From contig DIPH01000015.1 of the NCBI GenBank assembly GCA_002424045.1, positions 99,432 through 163,431 of the forward strand: a stretch of 64,000 nt of DNA. The letters run 5' to 3'. How positions within the stretch are numbered: the first letter of the stretch is position 1; the number at the start of each line of letters is the position of its first letter. A program made the position numbers and the translations under genes. Positions 7,559 through 16,210 of this stretch are shown here, piece by piece. The stretch comes from Firmicutes bacterium UBA5493. GTDB taxonomy: Bacteria > Bacillota > Limnochordia > Darwinibacteriales > Darwinibacteriaceae. Below the pieces are notes generated by a model, which saw nothing but the letters and a program-made list of their open reading frames with translations, made no database searches and had not been told where the DNA came from.

Positions 7559-8581
7559 TTAATACAAACTTCCACTATTCACAATAGGCTGGGCGTCTCT
7601 ATTCCCGCACAAGATGACAAGGAGATTCGATACCATGGCCGCCCTACGCTCTTCGTCAAGCTGTACAACGTCGTTTTCACTAAGACTATCAAGAGCCATC
7701 TGGACCATGCCCACAGCCCCATCAACAATCATCTTCCTGGCATCAATGATGGCGCTGGCCTGTTGTCTCTGAAGCATCACCGCGGCAATTTCGGGTGCAT
7801 AAGCGAGATGTGTGATGCGAGCTTCAATGATCTCGAGACCTGCGTTCTCCACTTTAGATTGAATCGTCTCCCGAATACGATCCGCTACAACGGCGCTCGA
7901 ACCCCTCAGACTACCGTCATCGGGCAGACCGTCACCGGTGGTGTCCACTCCTGGAGCCACATCATAGGGATAAATGCGGACGATATCCCTTAAGGCACTG
8001 TCACATTGCAGCGACAGATATTCCTTATAATTGTCTACATTGAAGACTGCCTGCGCCGTATCAATAACCCTCCACATTACGGCTATACCGATCTCTACAG
8101 GATTGCCCAAAGCATCGTTGACCTTCTGTTTGGAATTGCTAAGCGTCATAACCTTCAGGGAGATCTTCTTATTTACCACATTAACCTGCCCCGTGCTTCC
8201 CTGACCTGAAAGGATCACCTTGGAACCTGCATTGGTATCCACATCCCCGCTTTGGCCCAAACGCGTCTTCGCTGCTGGGTTAACGGCCGACGAGAAAGGA
8301 TGGACATAGAAGAACCCAGGTTCTTTCAATGTACCAGTGTAATTTCCGAACAAGGTAAGGACGAGCGCCTCCTGGGGCTTGATGACTTTTAGTCCGAAAA
8401 AGGGGATAACCCCCACGAAAAGTCCAATAATCCCGACAACCAGGGGTAAGGCACCTATACTCAATCCATCGTCTAGCAAGAAGCCTCCCAAAATAACGAG
8501 CCCGATCATCCCAAGATACAGCAACGAAAACAAAATTAACATGGGCAACCCCGGTTTGGCCTTTAGAATCTTCTCCTCCAT
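7559..8581 (-). CDS. SPFH/band-7 domain membrane protein
   Basis: Membrane-anchored scaffold of the stomatin/prohibitin/flotillin superfamily, thought to organise membrane microdomains or associated proteases. The 340-residue protein begins with two hydrophobic segments (about residues 12-34 and 40-62), then an SPFH domain starting at IKPQEALVLTLFG. A helical, Ala/Glu-rich C-terminus contains AVMLQRQQASAIIDARK. An insert with DTTGDGLPDDGS (about 205-216) resembles a calcium-loop sequence. ATG 8581 was chosen with GGAGG eight bases upstream; TTG 8587 is too close to the SD. No NfeD partner is adjacent. It shares an operon with the RHH gene and is transcribed away from the ABC exporter genes. 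Confidence 0.9.
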   Translation of the reverse strand: MEEKILKAKPGLPMLILFSLLYLGMIGLVILGGFLLDDGLSIGALPLVVGIIGLFVGVIPFFGLKVIKPQEALVLTLFGNYTGTLKEPGFFYVHPFSSAVNPAAKTRLGQSGDVDTNAGSKVILSGQGSTGQVNVVNKKISLKVMTLSNSKQKVNDALGNPVEIGIAVMWRVIDTAQAVFNVDNYKEYLSLQCDSALRDIVRIYPYDVAPGVDTTGDGLPDDGSLRGSSAVVADRIRETIQSKVENAGLEIIEARITHLAYAPEIAAVMLQRQQASAIIDARKMIVDGAVGMVQMALDSLSENDVVQLDEERRAAMVSNLLVILCGNRDAQPIVNSGSLY

Positions 8582-8604
8582 ACACAATTCCTCCTCACAT
8601 ATAT

Positions 8605-8627
8605 TTTGATATTATTATGATATCAAA
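8605..8627. promoter_or_regulatory. Candidate operator: 8-bp inverted repeat in the SPFH promoter region
   Basis: Perfect arms TTTGATAT and ATATCAAA are separated by seven AT-rich bases, immediately upstream of the SPFH start and SD. The position (24-46 bases before the ATG) fits an operator overlapping a promoter. The operon's own RHH protein is the natural candidate ligand; this is inference. Confidence 0.5.
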
Positions 8628-8684
8628 CCGATATGGGAAATGCAAGCAAAATTAGGAAAAAATGGTTCCCAAACAAGAGGGCGC

Positions 8685-8713
8685 TTGATTAAAGAAAAAA
8701 ACGGTGCTATAGT
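8685..8713 (+). promoter_or_regulatory. Sigma-A-type promoter of the ABC exporter operon
   Basis: TTGATT (8685-8690) and TATAGT (8708-8713) are separated by exactly 17 bases and lie 42 bases before the start codon of the first exporter gene. Confidence 0.7.
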
Positions 8714-8755
8714 GAATAAGTGCACATTCTGTAAACCGAAAGGAGGCATCGTAGC

Positions 8756-10537
8756 ATGAAATCCGTACGTATATTATGGAAGTACATGGCCAACAATCGA
8801 CTATTATATCTTGGAGCCATCCTCTCGGTAGGTTTGGCAAGTCTAGCCGCTATCTCCGCACCTTTGGTGATTCGCATCACCATAGATAATGTCATTGGAG
8901 ATGAACCACTAGTAGCACCTCTCTTGGTACGTAGCTTTGTGGAAAACATCGGTCAAGCACTTTGGGTCCCTGGTATAGTGTTGATTGTTATCACCACGTT
9001 CCGGGGACTTTTTCTATTTCTTAGGGGCAGACTGTCTGCCCAGGCTAGTGAGAACATCGCCAAGAACATTCGGGATCGCATCTACAACCACATCCAGAAC
9101 CTCCCCTATAAATATCATAAGGAGGTCGACAGCGGAGATATCATGCAACGATGTACCTCAGACGTGGACACGATTCGCAGATTCTTGGGTGTGCAACTCG
9201 TTGAAATGGGTAATGCGCTATTCATGGTGTTTCTTATCATCAGCATCATGCTCAGTGCTGATCTTCGCATGACATTGCTCTCCATGATCGCAATACCCAT
9301 TATCTTCACTTTTGCCATCGTCTTCTTCATTAAGGTGAAAAGGGCGTTCAGGGAGGCTGACGAAGCGGAGGCTGAACTCACCACAGTACTCCAGGAGAAC
9401 CTGACCGGGATCCGCGTGGTGCGAGCCTTTGCCAATCAAGAGTATGAGATCACACGATTTGATGCCAAGAACCAAGTCAACCGCGACAAGCTCTACCGCC
9501 TGATTTGGCTTTTGGCCTGCTATTGGTCTGCCAGTGACTTCCTGGCCTTTCTCCAAATTGGCTTGGTGTTAGTCTCGGGCGCATATTTTGCTGCCCGGGG
9601 AGAGATCACCATGGGCACCATGGCACTTTTCAGTACCTACATTGGTATGCTGGTCTGGCCCGTTCGTCAGCTTGGACGAGTTCTAACTGACATGGGTAAA
9701 GCGCTGGTGGCGGCGGAAAGACTGCAGGAAGTCTTCGATGAACCGAAGGAAAACCTCCTTGAAAATTTCCAACAGCCTCCTATTACTGGCGAAATAGTCT
9801 TCGATAACGTTTCCTTTGGCTATGAGCCCAATCAGCCGGTGCTGAAGAATTTGAGCTTCACTGTCAAGTCGGGCCAAACAGTGGCTCTCTTGGGACACAC
9901 TGGTTCTGGTAAGAGTTCCCTCGTCCATCTCTTGGCCCGCCTTTATGACTACGAAGAAGGGTCCATTACAATGGATGGCATAGAGCTCAAGACCATTGAC
10001 AAGAAGTGGATGCGCAAAAATGTTGCTGTAGTTTCCCAAGAGCCCTTCTTGTTTGCCAAGACCATTCGAGAGAACATCACCCTGGCAAGCGGCGATGTGT
10101 CCGACGAGGAGCTGTATGGCATCTGCCAAGAGGCGGCAATTCATGATGTAATCCTAAGTTTCGATCAGGGTTATGAAACCCTAGTGGGTGAACGGGGCGT
10201 CTCCGTTTCAGGAGGTCAAAGGCAGAGAATTGCCATCGCCCGTGCCCTTATTACCCACAGTCCCATTGTGATTTTTGACGATTCTCTAAGTGCGGTAGAT
10301 ACAGAAACAGACGTAGCTATTCGTAACGCTCTGGGGAGGCGTTCCAATAGGGCCACCACCTTTTTAATCTCCCACAGAGTCACGAGTCTCTCTGGGGCAG
10401 ATCTCATCTTGGTTCTGGACCACGGAACGATCGTACAGCGAGGTACCCATGAAGAGCTGATGGCCAACGATGGACCGTACGCCCGCATTTGGGAAATACA
10501 GAATACACTTGAAGCCGAGATAACGAAAGCGAGGTGA
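8756..10537 (+). CDS. ABC exporter subunit A (fused permease-ATPase, degenerate catalytic site)
   Basis: Half-transporter of the multidrug/lipid exporter type: six transmembrane helices in residues 15-310, then an ATP-binding domain with Walker A GHTGSGKSS near 380, signature SVSGGQRQR near 481 and Walker B IVIFDDSLSAVD near 505. The residue after the Walker B Asp is Asp rather than the catalytic Glu, which marks the degenerate-site subunit of heterodimeric exporters such as TM287/288. Start ATG 8756 has AAAGGAGG upstream. It is followed four bases later by the partner gene, so the two form one transcript and one heterodimer. Substrate cannot be told from sequence; drug or lipid export is typical of the class. 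Confidence 0.95.
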   Translation: MKSVRILWKYMANNRLLYLGAILSVGLASLAAISAPLVIRITIDNVIGDEPLVAPLLVRSFVENIGQALWVPGIVLIVITTFRGLFLFLRGRLSAQASENIAKNIRDRIYNHIQNLPYKYHKEVDSGDIMQRCTSDVDTIRRFLGVQLVEMGNALFMVFLIISIMLSADLRMTLLSMIAIPIIFTFAIVFFIKVKRAFREADEAEAELTTVLQENLTGIRVVRAFANQEYEITRFDAKNQVNRDKLYRLIWLLACYWSASDFLAFLQIGLVLVSGAYFAARGEITMGTMALFSTYIGMLVWPVRQLGRVLTDMGKALVAAERLQEVFDEPKENLLENFQQPPITGEIVFDNVSFGYEPNQPVLKNLSFTVKSGQTVALLGHTGSGKSSLVHLLARLYDYEEGSITMDGIELKTIDKKWMRKNVAVVSQEPFLFAKTIRENITLASGDVSDEELYGICQEAAIHDVILSFDQGYETLVGERGVSVSGGQRQRIAIARALITHSPIVIFDDSLSAVDTETDVAIRNALGRRSNRATTFLISHRVTSLSGADLILVLDHGTIVQRGTHEELMANDGPYARIWEIQNTLEAEITKAR

Positions 10538-10541
10538 TCCC

Positions 10542-12317
10542 ATGCAACACACACTTGCGCAGGAAGAAATCCACGAAGAGAAGATTGATGTCAAGCTGTG
10601 GGCTCAAATCCTGCAGTTGGCCAAACCCTACAAGCGCTACATTATCTATGCCATGCTGGGAACGGTGGCCATGGCGGGGGGCGACGCCCTCTTTCCCTAC
10701 ATGACGAAAGTAGCCATCGACCGCTTTGTGGTCCCGCAAACAGTGGAGGGTATCGGCTGGTTTGCTGTGGCCTTTGTTGCCTTAGTTCTAGTGCAAAGTC
10801 TCAATGTCTATATCTTCATCAATATGGCTGGAAAAGTAGAATCAGGCATCACCTATACGATCCGCCAAGTTGGTTTTGAACACTTACACAAACTCTCCTT
10901 TTCATTCTATGACAAAAGGGCGGCAGGATGGCTCTTGGCCCGCCTTACCAGTGATGTAAACCGTCTGGGAGAGATTGTCTCCTGGAGTCTAATTGACCTT
11001 CTGTGGGGCGGAGTGGCCATGATTTTTTATTCCATCGTGATGTTCAGTATGAATTGGCGCCTCGCCCTTCTGACAGTGTGCGTGATACCCGTTCTAGCGG
11101 TAGTTAGTGTCTACTTTCAAAAACAGATCTTAAGAGCCTATCGTAAGGTCCGCAGAGTGAACTCTCAGATCACAGGTGCTTTTAGTGAAGGAATTATGGG
11201 AGCCACAACCACCAAGATTCTAAGCCGCGAAGAGGAAAACTTGAAGGAATTTCAGTCCCTTACTTCTGGGCTACGAGCCTCGAGCATACGGGCGGCCACC
11301 TGTTCTGCCCTCTATCTCCCCATCGTTTTGATGCTTGGCAGCATAGGCACCAGTCTGACGCTCTGGGCCGGGGGGAGTGGCGTGATTGCCGGGACCATTA
11401 CCTACGGAGTATTGGTGGCCTTTGTCTCCTACACCATCCAGTTCTTTGAACCTGTGAGGGAAATTGCTCGGATCTTTGCGGAACTCCAAATGGCCCACGC
11501 CGCCGCGGAGAGAGTGATGGGACTGCTCAACACCGAGCCTGAAATTCAGGATCGCCCAGGATTAAGTGATAAGTGTCCCCATCTGCAAGGTGCGGTGGAA
11601 TTTGAGAACGTCAGCTTTGCTTATAACCCCTTAGAACCCGTCTTGGAAGACTTTAATCTCAAGGTCAAACCAGGGCAAACGGTAGCCTTGGTAGGCGAAA
11701 CAGGCTCAGGGAAGAGCACCATTGTCAATTTGGCCTGCCGGTTCTATGAACCTACAAAAGGCCGAGTGCTTATCGATGGAGTGGACTATCGCGACAGACC
11801 CCTTTCCTGGTTGCAGAGGAATTTAGGCTATGTTCTGCAGAGTCCCCACCTCTTTTCAGGAAATATCCGAGAGAACATCCGCTATGGAAATTTAAAGGCC
11901 AGCGATGCGGAGGTGGAACAGGCCGCGAGGCTTGTGAATGCCCATGACTTCATTGTTAACTTACCCCAAGGTTACGATTCGGAAGTCGGTGAAGGGGGAG
12001 GCCTTTTGTCCACCGGGCAGAAGCAGTTGATTTCCTTTGCCAGGGCTGTCCTGGCTGACCCTAAGATTTTCGTACTCGATGAGGCCACCTCGTCCATCGA
12101 TACGGAGACCGAAATGTTGATTCAAGACGCTATCAAGACCGTTCTAGAAGGACGGACCAGTTTTATCATCGCCCATCGCCTTTCCACCGTGCGCTCCGCG
12201 GATGTGATCCTCGTTATTCGAGATGGAAAAGTGCAGGAAAAAGGCAACCATACTGAACTCATGGCTGCCAAAGGATACTATTACCGCCTCTATACCAATC
12301 AATTTCTCGAAGGCTAG
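10542..12317 (+). CDS. ABC exporter subunit B (fused permease-ATPase, consensus catalytic Glu)
   Basis: Partner of the preceding subunit in a heterodimeric exporter. After a hydrophilic 20-residue N-terminus come six transmembrane helices (to about residue 320) and an ATPase domain with Walker A GETGSGKST near 385 and Walker B IFVLDEATSSID with the canonical Glu. Its signature reads LLSTGQKQL instead of LSGGQ. The non-canonical signature would face the degenerate Walker B of subunit A. One dead and one active ATP site is therefore expected, as in TM287/288-type exporters. GAGGTGAT precedes ATG 10542. A strong terminator follows the stop codon. Confidence 0.95.
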   Translation: MQHTLAQEEIHEEKIDVKLWAQILQLAKPYKRYIIYAMLGTVAMAGGDALFPYMTKVAIDRFVVPQTVEGIGWFAVAFVALVLVQSLNVYIFINMAGKVESGITYTIRQVGFEHLHKLSFSFYDKRAAGWLLARLTSDVNRLGEIVSWSLIDLLWGGVAMIFYSIVMFSMNWRLALLTVCVIPVLAVVSVYFQKQILRAYRKVRRVNSQITGAFSEGIMGATTTKILSREEENLKEFQSLTSGLRASSIRAATCSALYLPIVLMLGSIGTSLTLWAGGSGVIAGTITYGVLVAFVSYTIQFFEPVREIARIFAELQMAHAAAERVMGLLNTEPEIQDRPGLSDKCPHLQGAVEFENVSFAYNPLEPVLEDFNLKVKPGQTVALVGETGSGKSTIVNLACRFYEPTKGRVLIDGVDYRDRPLSWLQRNLGYVLQSPHLFSGNIRENIRYGNLKASDAEVEQAARLVNAHDFIVNLPQGYDSEVGEGGGLLSTGQKQLISFARAVLADPKIFVLDEATSSIDTETEMLIQDAIKTVLEGRTSFIIAHRLSTVRSADVILVIRDGKVQEKGNHTELMAAKGYYYRLYTNQFLEG

Positions 12318-12340
12318 GCCTCCTTAAGGAGGCCTTTTTT
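12316..12340 (+). terminator. Terminator of the ABC exporter operon
   Basis: AGGCCTCC-TTAA-GGAGGCCT stem-loop followed by six T residues, overlapping the stop codon of subunit B. A textbook intrinsic terminator. Confidence 0.93.
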
Positions 12341-13693
12341 CTAAGGGATGAGCTCCTGTAGCTCTCGATAGTAGCCTTCCGTTTCTTCAACAGTCTTGGC
12401 ATTGAAAAACACATAAAGGTCAGATAGTTGAATTGCAATATAGGGTGGGCTATTTTTATATACGTAGAGTTTACTCTGACCGAAGCCAGTCACGATAAAA
12501 TTGCCGAGGGAATACTGTGCAGTCTCCGCGCCATTCATCCTTGTACTACGGGGTAACTCGTTCATCAAAGAGATGTTTTCAACATCCCCTGTAGAGAAAG
12601 CAAACCCGTAAAGAGGCGCCTTTACAATAACCTGACTATCTGTAATCTCCAGAGTATATTGGGCGGTATCGAGGCCGACGAAGAGAAAAAGCACTCCCAA
12701 GACCAATAAGCTAACTGCCGTGATAATCCCATAGTAGAGCAGTTTCCCCTTTTTTGATCCAATGTTAAACGTCTGACCGTAACCTACGCGTTTTTCCACG
12801 AGAATCCTCCGATCATGGGGATTGTTGTAGACCCCACCACGCCAATAGTCGTCCTCATCCACGATCAAAATAGAGTCGGCGCTATTCAAGATGCGATTCT
12901 GGCTCCGTCGAATGTGAGCTGCCATCATGACAACGGACCCGAGAGTTACGAGAGAGATCAAAGCCGCTACAGCACCTTGGCTACCTGTTTCCGAATAACG
13001 CAAGAATAGAGCAGAAAAAAGAAGAAGTAAGCTGTGCACGTTAGCTAATGCGACCCAGCACAGTGTCCACCCTCGAATCGAAAGGCGCGTTATGGCCAGA
13101 TTAACCTCGGTGTCATCACTATAGGCCCGAGCTCGTTCACGTGCTGAAAGCACCCAAAGAAGGTAAAAAAGGAGGGTTTCTCCACAGGCTAAAGCGCCAA
13201 AAAAAATGTTGTCCCGAGAACCCCCCCACACCAAAAGGCCCACTGCTGCCAAGACAGGAGGTAAGAACCACAGCCTGGGAACGGGCATTTTCTCCTTTTC
13301 CCGAGAGACAATAAGGTCAACGCTTACAGTGTTGGTAGCTCCCATGTACCACCCTTCCTGGGCCTTAAGGTCCCTAAGACTTTGGGAATAGGAGCCCAGT
13401 ATCATATTTCCTCCCAACAGGAGAAGACCAAGCCATAGGGTTAAAAGGAGGAAGACTAGGCTAGCCTCCCTAGGTAAGGCGATCAATATCCCCCCCACTA
13501 GAGCCGCAAAGAAGAGGAGCAAGTTCGCCCTCTTATACCTGCTAACGATGTCACGAACTCGAAGATCGCCCTGGACCTCCCTGGGTATGGTTACGCCCAG
13601 AATTACATTTTTCTTCGCAGTTGCTGCCGACTGGAAACTAACAAAAAAGGAAACGGCAATGATTAATAGCGTTGAAGCTAAGAAAAAGGTCAT
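12341..13693 (-). CDS. Multi-pass membrane protein with DUF5808-like segment
   Basis: 450 residues with about ten hydrophobic segments: one at the N-terminus, clusters around 60-110, 140-190, 210-260 and a pair at 320-345. Residues about 283-318 carry DDYWRGGVYNNPHDRR followed by VEKRVGYGQTFNIG, the pattern I associate with DUF5808. The last 110 residues form a soluble beta-rich domain resembling bacterial PH-like domains. The start ATG overlaps the stop of the GntR-family gene (TGATG), so translation is coupled. Pairs of YtrA-type regulator and membrane protein often respond to cell-envelope stress or antibiotics; here the role is unknown. Confidence 0.75.
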   Translation of the reverse strand: MTFFLASTLLIIAVSFFVSFQSAATAKKNVILGVTIPREVQGDLRVRDIVSRYKRANLLLFFAALVGGILIALPREASLVFLLLTLWLGLLLLGGNMILGSYSQSLRDLKAQEGWYMGATNTVSVDLIVSREKEKMPVPRLWFLPPVLAAVGLLVWGGSRDNIFFGALACGETLLFYLLWVLSARERARAYSDDTEVNLAITRLSIRGWTLCWVALANVHSLLLLFSALFLRYSETGSQGAVAALISLVTLGSVVMMAAHIRRSQNRILNSADSILIVDEDDYWRGGVYNNPHDRRILVEKRVGYGQTFNIGSKKGKLLYYGIITAVSLLVLGVLFLFVGLDTAQYTLEITDSQVIVKAPLYGFAFSTGDVENISLMNELPRSTRMNGAETAQYSLGNFIVTGFGQSKLYVYKNSPPYIAIQLSDLYVFFNAKTVEETEGYYRELQELIP

Positions 13694-14079
13694 CAGATTT
13701 TTTCCCCCTGATCTAGATTCTCACAGAGCTGTTCACATGTTTTCATAAACTCGTCCTTGCCCATACCTCGGGCTAAGCCTTCCGCAATTGAGAGGGCTAG
13801 TTGCTTCTGCCAATGGCCGGGAAAATGAGGCTCTGCATCAGCAGAAACCCTAACCTTAGCTCCCTGACGGCGGTCGATTTCAATGAACCCCTGATCTTTC
13901 AAGAGCGTATAAGCCTTATTGACCGTCATTGCATTTATCCCCAGGTCCTCGGCCAATTGTCGGACACTAGGCAAGCCCTCCCCCGCTTGTAGGCTCCCAG
14001 AGGCAATACCCAAGACGATGGCATTTCGCAGCTGAAGATAGATGGGCTCTTCCCCAGTCATGTCTAGTGTGATGAGCAT
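13693..14079 (-). CDS. GntR-family transcriptional regulator, YtrA subfamily
   Basis: A 128-residue regulator. Residues 8-75 are the winged helix: EEPIYLQLRNAIVLGI, then LPSVRQLAEDLGINAMTVNKAYT and the wing GFIEIDRRQGAKV. The short helical C-terminus of about 50 residues, lacking a ligand-binding FCD or UTRA domain, defines the YtrA type. It starts at ATG 14079 with AGGGAGG upstream and is coupled to the downstream membrane-protein gene. YtrA-type regulators usually repress their own operon, and a near-perfect 37-bp palindrome lies 16 bases upstream of the start, making autoregulation very likely. Confidence 0.92.
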   Translation of the reverse strand: MLITLDMTGEEPIYLQLRNAIVLGIASGSLQAGEGLPSVRQLAEDLGINAMTVNKAYTLLKDQGFIEIDRRQGAKVRVSADAEPHFPGHWQKQLALSIAEGLARGMGKDEFMKTCEQLCENLDQGEKI

Positions 14080-14094
14080 AGAATCCCTCCCTTT

Positions 14095-14131
14095 GTCTTA
14101 CCTGTATTACTAACTATAATACAAGTAAGAC
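14095..14131. promoter_or_regulatory. Operator-like palindrome upstream of the YtrA-type regulator
   Basis: Two 15-base arms (14095-14109 and 14117-14131) match as inverted repeats with one mismatch around a seven-base centre; the half site reads GTCTTAC-Y-TGTATTA. It contains promoter-like AT-rich boxes and lies just before the regulator start. Long dyads of this form are typical of GntR/YtrA operators. Confidence 0.75.
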
Positions 14132-14244
14132 AGAAATGCAAGGAAAACCACCAATCCTTTCATACCTCCATTAGCAGGTTTTTTCGCTAAACCAGCGAAG
14201 TTTCAAAGACAAACGTGGTGTAAAGATGGGAATGGAGGATAACG

Positions 14245-14595
14245 ATGATTCGAAAAAGCAAAGAAATCAAAACTGATGTCTATGAGAAGCGTTTTGGCGG
14301 TGAGGGAACCGTCACCATGCGGCAATTGCTAAATGGACCCGAGGAGATGTACAAAAAGGGACGCCTTTTTGCCCATGGCATTCTTGAGGTAGGATCTTCT
14401 CTGGGCTATCATGTCCATGAAAACGAGTCGGAGACCTTTTACATCCTGCGGGGCACAGCTGAGTATGATGATAATGGAACGAAGGTGACTGTGCACCCTG
14501 GCGATGTCACCTTTACGGCAGCCGGTGAAGGCCATGGTCTGAAAAATATCGGCCAAGAGCCCCTAGAGTACATTGCGCTCATCCTGTACAAATGA
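14245..14595 (+). CDS. Small cupin-domain protein
   Basis: 116 residues forming one double-stranded beta-helix domain. Cupin motif 1 reads GYHVHENESETFYILRG, with two His and a Glu as metal ligands, and motif 2 PGDVTFTAAGEGHGLKN supplies the third His. The length fits single-domain Cupin_2 proteins, whose roles range from sugar isomerases to sensors, so no substrate can be named. ATG 14245 follows GGAGG at seven bases. It stands alone: a promoter and FMN riboswitch for the next gene begin just after its stop, and the upstream neighbour is divergent. Confidence 0.85.
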   Translation: MIRKSKEIKTDVYEKRFGGEGTVTMRQLLNGPEEMYKKGRLFAHGILEVGSSLGYHVHENESETFYILRGTAEYDDNGTKVTVHPGDVTFTAAGEGHGLKNIGQEPLEYIALILYK

Positions 14596-14605
14596 CCCAA
14601 TTTCC

Positions 14606-14634
14606 TTGACTACCATTTCTGGCTAAGCTATAAT
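14606..14634 (+). promoter_or_regulatory. Strong sigma-A promoter driving the FMN riboswitch transcript
   Basis: TTGACT (14606-14611), a 17-base spacer and TATAAT (14629-14634). Transcription would start near 14641, about 15 bases ahead of the riboswitch. Confidence 0.85.
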
Positions 14635-14655
14635 GAATGTGAAAATTGCATACGA

Positions 14656-14776
<121 letters not shown>

Positions 14777-14818
14777 GACAGAACGATGCTCGTTCTGCCT
14801 GTAGCTTTTGTAAGCGTC

Positions 14819-14851
14819 AAGCAACCTGAGGAATTTTTGGGTTGCTTTTTT
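14819..14851 (+). terminator. Riboswitch expression-platform terminator
   Basis: AAGCAACC and GGTTGCTT arms around a 13-base loop, followed by a T run. It sits 43 bases after the aptamer and 59 bases before the start of the solute-binding protein gene, the usual layout for FMN-controlled attenuation. Confidence 0.85.
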
Positions 14852-14909
14852 CTGTGGACGTTTATTTTGTGTGTGAAGGTTTCGATGTTCAATTGGAAGG
14901 AGTCAAATT

Positions 14910-16181
14910 ATGTTCAAGAAATCAAAGCTGTCTGTTGTCGTGTTCACGATCGTCACAGGGTTCTTGTTCGCAATGGCCGGCGCCAAAGCGAATGTCACTA
15001 CCATCAATTACTGGCATTACCTCAGTGGAGATAATGCTGCGATCCATGAACAGATGGTGCAGGAGTTTAATGCCCAACATCCCCACATCCAAGTTGAAAT
15101 GCTCTACACTGGGAACCAGTTTGTAGCGAGAGACAAACTTCTAGCTTCAGTGGCGGGAAGCGTGACCCCCGATGTGGCCTTAGTGGACCAGTTTTGGCCC
15201 CCCCTCATGGTTTCCAGCGGAGCGCTGGTGCCTCTACGGGATTTTGTAGACCCCGAAGAGTATTTGCAGGACTATAGCCAGGTTTCCAGAGACACTGTAA
15301 CAGTCCATGGAGAAGCTTGGACAGTTCCCTTTTCCTTAAGCAACCAGATCCTTCTTTACAATAAAGATAAGTTCAGAGAAGTGGGTCTGGATCCAGAAAA
15401 GCCTCCCACAACATGGGATGAATTGGTGGAGTACGCCAAAGTTCTTACACGGGACATTGACGGTGACGGACGCATAGATGAATGGGGTGTAAACTTCACA
15501 ACTAGAGCGAATCTAGGCTCCATGTATGCTTTTGTAACTTTCTTGTGGCAAGCGGGAGGCGAGCTGTACAGCGAAGACTACAGTGAAGCAACCTTCGACG
15601 ACGCTACAGCCCGAGACACGGTGCAGTTTTGGATTGATCTTGCACATAAGCACCAAGTGCTCTCCCTCTCTCCGCCAGCTGATGGATTTGAGATTGGCCG
15701 CATTGCGATGCAGTATTCAAGCACATCATCCATCGCTGCCACCAAGAACAAAGTGGACTTTGATTTAGGGGTAGCGGCACTACCAGGGAAGAAGAACACA
15801 GTTACAGGCGTAGGTGGCAGCAGTTTGGCCATTTTCAAGACAACGTCTGAGAAACAAGCAGCAGCCTGGGAATTTGTGAATTGGATGTCCAGTGCTGAAA
15901 ACAATCTGAAGTGGAGTATGGCCACGGGGTACATTCCCCTGAGGCTTTCAGTGCGAAAGTCCGCCACCTACCAGCAATACCTGGCAGATGAGCCCCATAT
16001 GCAAATCGTACTTGAGCAGTCAGATTACGCAAGGGCCAGACCAAATACTGTAAGCTATGCAGACCTATCCCGCATTTTAGGTGTGGCAGTGGAGGAAGCA
16101 CTCTACGGCAACACCAATCCAGAACCGATTCTCAATCATGCCGTTAGAGAAGCAAACACCTATATTCAAGCCCTGGACTAA
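14910..16181 (+). CDS. Extracellular solute-binding protein, family 1 (orphan, FMN-riboswitch controlled)
   Basis: 423 residues of the UgpB/MalE-type fold. An N-terminal signal peptide ends in AMAGAKA with no lipobox Cys, unusual for a Gram-positive binding protein. Family features are INYWHYLSGDN, the QFWPP region, DIDGDGRIDEWG (calcium-loop-like) and the hinge VNWMSSAENN. Members normally deliver sugars or glycerol phosphates to an ABC permease, but none is encoded nearby. The gene follows the FMN riboswitch and its terminator with nothing else between, so flavin or a precursor is a plausible ligand; this is inference. GGAAGGAG precedes ATG 14910. Known FMN-regulated uptake systems (RibU, RibM, RibXY, RfuABCD, ImpX) do not use this binding-protein family as far as I know. 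Confidence 0.88.
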   Translation: MFKKSKLSVVVFTIVTGFLFAMAGAKANVTTINYWHYLSGDNAAIHEQMVQEFNAQHPHIQVEMLYTGNQFVARDKLLASVAGSVTPDVALVDQFWPPLMVSSGALVPLRDFVDPEEYLQDYSQVSRDTVTVHGEAWTVPFSLSNQILLYNKDKFREVGLDPEKPPTTWDELVEYAKVLTRDIDGDGRIDEWGVNFTTRANLGSMYAFVTFLWQAGGELYSEDYSEATFDDATARDTVQFWIDLAHKHQVLSLSPPADGFEIGRIAMQYSSTSSIAATKNKVDFDLGVAALPGKKNTVTGVGGSSLAIFKTTSEKQAAAWEFVNWMSSAENNLKWSMATGYIPLRLSVRKSATYQQYLADEPHMQIVLEQSDYARARPNTVSYADLSRILGVAVEEALYGNTNPEPILNHAVREANTYIQALD

Positions 16182-16210
16182 ACGTCTTGAACTCAGGTCC
16201 GAGAGATTGG

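Noticed and set aside
14786..15126. Open frames running through the riboswitch terminator into the binding-protein gene
   Set aside because: They start inside structured RNA, lack SDs, and overlap the true gene in other frames.
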